This document shows, piece after piece, positions 62,118 through 64,000 of a stretch of 64,000 nt of DNA. This DNA is from Vicia villosa (taxonomy: Eukaryota; Streptophyta; Magnoliopsida; Fabales; Fabaceae): positions 17,542,404 to 17,606,403 of the forward strand of contig NC_081183.1 of NCBI RefSeq assembly GCF_029867415.1. Reading direction: 5' to 3'. The notes beneath the pieces are model-generated. The model saw only the letters and a list, made by a program, of their open reading frames with translations, ran no database searches and was not told where the DNA came from. Within the stretch, counting starts at the first letter, position 1; each line of letters begins with the position of its first letter. The translations under genes and the position numbers were made by a program.

Positions 62118-62331
62118 TTCAACAGTTCCAACATGGCCTTGAAGCCCATCGACTTCGGTTCTCAATCTATTCACTAGAGCAGTTTGAGATGAAACTGAAG
62201 TTTCCTAGCTATTCACTTTGTTCACAAGCTCATCAATCTTCTCCGCGATTTCTGTCGCAGCCAGTGATGAATGGGAGCTAGCCTCAAAGTGCACCTTAAC
62301 AGTTTCCTGTAGTGACTGCAAATCATGTATC
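62118..62331 (-). pseudogene. Coiled-coil gene fragment in the MULE, possibly NETWORKED/KIP1-like
   Basis: The minus strand reads HDLQSLQETVKVHFEASSHS, SLAATEIAEKIDELVNKVNS, stop, ETSVSSQTALVNRLRTEVDG, LQGHVGTVENHSS. The heptad pattern and the phrase ETxVSSQTALVxRLRTE recall the coiled-coil region of plant NETWORKED (KIP1-like) actin-binding proteins. It is flanked directly by the right terminal repeat. The identification is from memory of the motif. Confidence 0.5.
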
Positions 62332-63041
62332 TGTTGGGGTGAGGAGAGAGAAAGTGGGGGTGGAGGTGGTGGTGGTGGAAAATGGAGGAATTAGTAGTTA
62401 AATATAATTCAATTAATTATTTATACAACCCTTTTGCCACATCATCCAAAGTCAAATCCTAGTCAGCAAATGTGGTAAAAGGGTTTGGTAAATCCAAGCT
62501 TTGGATTTTATAAGGGGCGTTTGGTAAAAAAGAATATTCAAGGGGGCCAAACCGAAACTCGCTATATTGGCAAGGGGGTGAAGTATATTAAACCCTAGAA
62601 ATTTTTATCTAATAGATTCAAAAATATCTAACAAGAAAAATATCTAAGATTAAGACTTTTGAATCTATAACTAGTCACTTGAATTAATATGATAATGAAT
62701 GTGTTTCATGACTTTATGTTCATTTATCATATTACACTATCAATTTTCTAATAACAAATTAAAATAGCATAATTTATCCACAAACAACATTTTATTTTTT
62801 TTTCTTATTGAAGTTGAATGCTTGGTAGTAATTTTCATGATAATTAATTATGGTTGGTTTGGGTTGGACTTGCGGGTAGAAAATTGAAAATCCGATGCCC
62901 GAACCAATTGTCATTGGATTTCATTGGTTTGATTCGGTTCTTGCCCGAACTAAAAAAATGTCCAATCCAAACACTATGGTTTGGTTCAGATTCTGGTTTG
63001 GTTCGGATTTACCCGAACCAATGAACACCCCTATCTTTGAT

Positions 63042-63281
63042 CTTGGATCCCATTGTTTTTTACAATCACTTCAATTATTTTTTCTTATTTTATTAGTTTT
63101 TTTTTCTTTCATTTTTTTAATAAAAATATAGTATTTGAATTTTTTTTACAAGTATTGATAAAGAGATAGAAATAAAACAAATTACATAAATTACAATAAG
63201 TGTGCATGTACTATGTAGCATCTTTACTCATTCAATTCTTTAAAATCTTCTTATCATGAATAAAATTAACATCTATATTTA
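63042..63281 (-). repeat. Continuation of the duplicated endosulfine upstream DNA
   Basis: cttggatcccattgtttttt and following text matches 50219-50440 on the other side of the hAT insertion, ending where another TAGGGGTGTTC element begins. Confidence 0.85.
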
Positions 63282-64000
63282 GGGGTGTTCATGAGTGTGG
63301 GTCGACCTACCAATCCGCGAACCCAAATCGAACCAACCTATAAATTGCTCGAATCCATTCATTTATGGATATACCCAACCCAACCCGCAACAACCCATAT
63401 AATTTTAGTTCGGGTATTGGGTTTGAGCTTTACAACCCGCAGACCCATTGGCCCAACCCATTGATGTTACATTAGTAATTTCTTTCTTTTTTTATTTATT
63501 ATTTTAAATAGAAATATAAATTATCATCTCAGTTTAACCATAATTTTTCCAAAAAAGCTTTATTCTCCACCAATAATACTACTAAATCAATAAATTTACG
63601 TAATTCTAACACTAAATGTTGTTTCTTATTTTCTTTTGTATCATTTCCAACTTACGTATTTTATAAAAATAATGTGACTTGTAGAATTTTATACTATTAT
63701 GTAGTGTTATGTCATGTCTATGAATATTATTAAATATTATATGATGTGCTTCATCCATTTTGTGTGTTAGAAATGAGTATAAATGTATTGAATTGTGTTA
63801 CAATATTTTTAAATTGAAAAAAATTATTATTTTTTAAATTTGAAACACAATCCACGAACTCAACCCAACCCAACCCATAAATGAATGGTTCGGTTCGGGT
63901 TGGTTTTGATAATGAAATTGTGGGTTGGACGACGAACCCAACCCATTGAAATTTGAATGGATTAGGTAACGGGTTAGGCCAAATCCAGTCCAACCCAACC
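63282..64000. mobile_element. Second hAT-like element, cut by the window edge
   Basis: Starts TAGGGGTGTTCATGAGTG, the same type of terminus as the element at 60155. It is rich in aacccaacccgc/gggttgg subterminal repeats at 63355-63460 and 63860-64000. The far end and target duplication lie outside the window. No coding capacity is seen; the minus-strand frame at 63751-63993 is a by-product of the repeats. Confidence 0.7.

Larger units (their letters stand above)
60442..62595. mobile_element. Mutator-like element (Pack-MULE type), 2154 bp
   Basis: Terminal inverted repeats of about 260 bp (60442-60706 and 62332-62595) begin GGGTTTAATATACTTCACCC. A perfect 9-bp target duplication, tagaaattt, lies at 60433-60441 and 62596-62604. 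No transposase. The interior holds gene-like pieces, so it is likely to be a gene-capturing MULE. Confidence 0.9.
60155..63033. mobile_element. hAT-type element, 2.9 kb, with a nested Mutator-like element
   Basis: Ends TAGGGGTGTTCG and GAACACCCCTA are inverted repeats. The 8-mer tctttgat flanks both sides (60147-60154, 63034-63041), and the uninterrupted site at 50207-50214 in the duplicated sequence confirms the insertion. Subterminal DNA is rich in ggtttggttcgg/cgaaccaaac repeats. Without the nested MULE the element is about 716 bp and non-coding, so it is a non-autonomous hAT. Confidence 0.92.

Noticed and set aside
63751..63993. 80-residue frame with proline/asparagine repeats
   Set aside because: Generated by aacccaaccc subterminal repeats of the hAT-like element.
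1..64000. tRNA and rRNA genes
   Set aside because: No cloverleaf-like gene or rRNA signature was recognised by eye; the tRNA-complementary stretches found are retroelement primer sites.

Overview
The window looks like nuclear DNA of a repeat-rich legume, most like the Fabeae (pea, vetch, lentil group). This is inferred from the mix of Tat/Ogre-like, Athila, Tekay-type and Copia retroelements, the TAGGGGTGTTC-type hAT elements, and spliced plant genes. No sequence comparison was run, so lineage names rest on recognised motifs.

Left third (1-26440): a nest of LTR retrotransposons. A Tat-lineage Ty3/gypsy element (5' LTR, gag, protease) is cut at about 5366 by an Athila element (LTR, PBS, gag, protease, RT). 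The Athila element is itself split at 11166 by a 7.6 kb non-autonomous Tekay-like element on the minus strand. That element has two 2153-bp LTRs that are almost identical and a 5-bp target duplication, but a wrecked interior. Athila resumes at 18746 (RNase H, integrase) and stops at a 784-bp LTR at 19602-20385. The 3' end of a different chromovirus follows, and its LTR is split by a deleted Athila-like element (21634-25411).

26440-31200 holds a degenerate Mutator-like element, a long-TIR element with a Helitron-like 3' end inside it, and AT-rich filler.

Gene-bearing right half: (i) 31210-38250, an intact seven-exon C3HC zinc-finger gene of the ILP1 family (963 aa in my model), with two hAT MITEs in intron 3, a Stowaway-like MITE in intron 6 and an in-frame 34-residue tandem duplication. 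(ii) About 39289-47037, an LTR-flanked unit whose interior carries fragments of at least three unrelated host genes: an ABCF4/GCN4-like ATPase, an LRR receptor-like kinase and SSRP1. A Copia element later inserted into it, with a 5-bp target duplication inside the ABCF piece. (iii) 47379-50215 minus, an intact alpha-endosulfine/ARPP19-type gene of 119 aa. (iv) 50945-52449, a truncated Tat-type retroelement. (v) 52963-54050 minus, a PDI-like thioredoxin fragment followed by the last two exons of a RAD23-like gene. (vi) 56187-59390 minus, an intact three-coding-exon F-box/LRR gene with a LINE fragment in its intron. (vii) 59400-63280, a second copy of the endosulfine promoter, first exon and intron directly upstream of the F-box gene. 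This copy is split by a hAT element (8-bp target duplication), which itself holds a Pack-MULE-like element (9-bp target duplication).

The recurring theme is movement of gene pieces: capture into an LTR element, capture into a MULE, a two-gene fragment locus, and duplication of a promoter and first exon in front of an unrelated gene. Only three genes look intact: ILP1-like, endosulfine-like and F-box/LRR.
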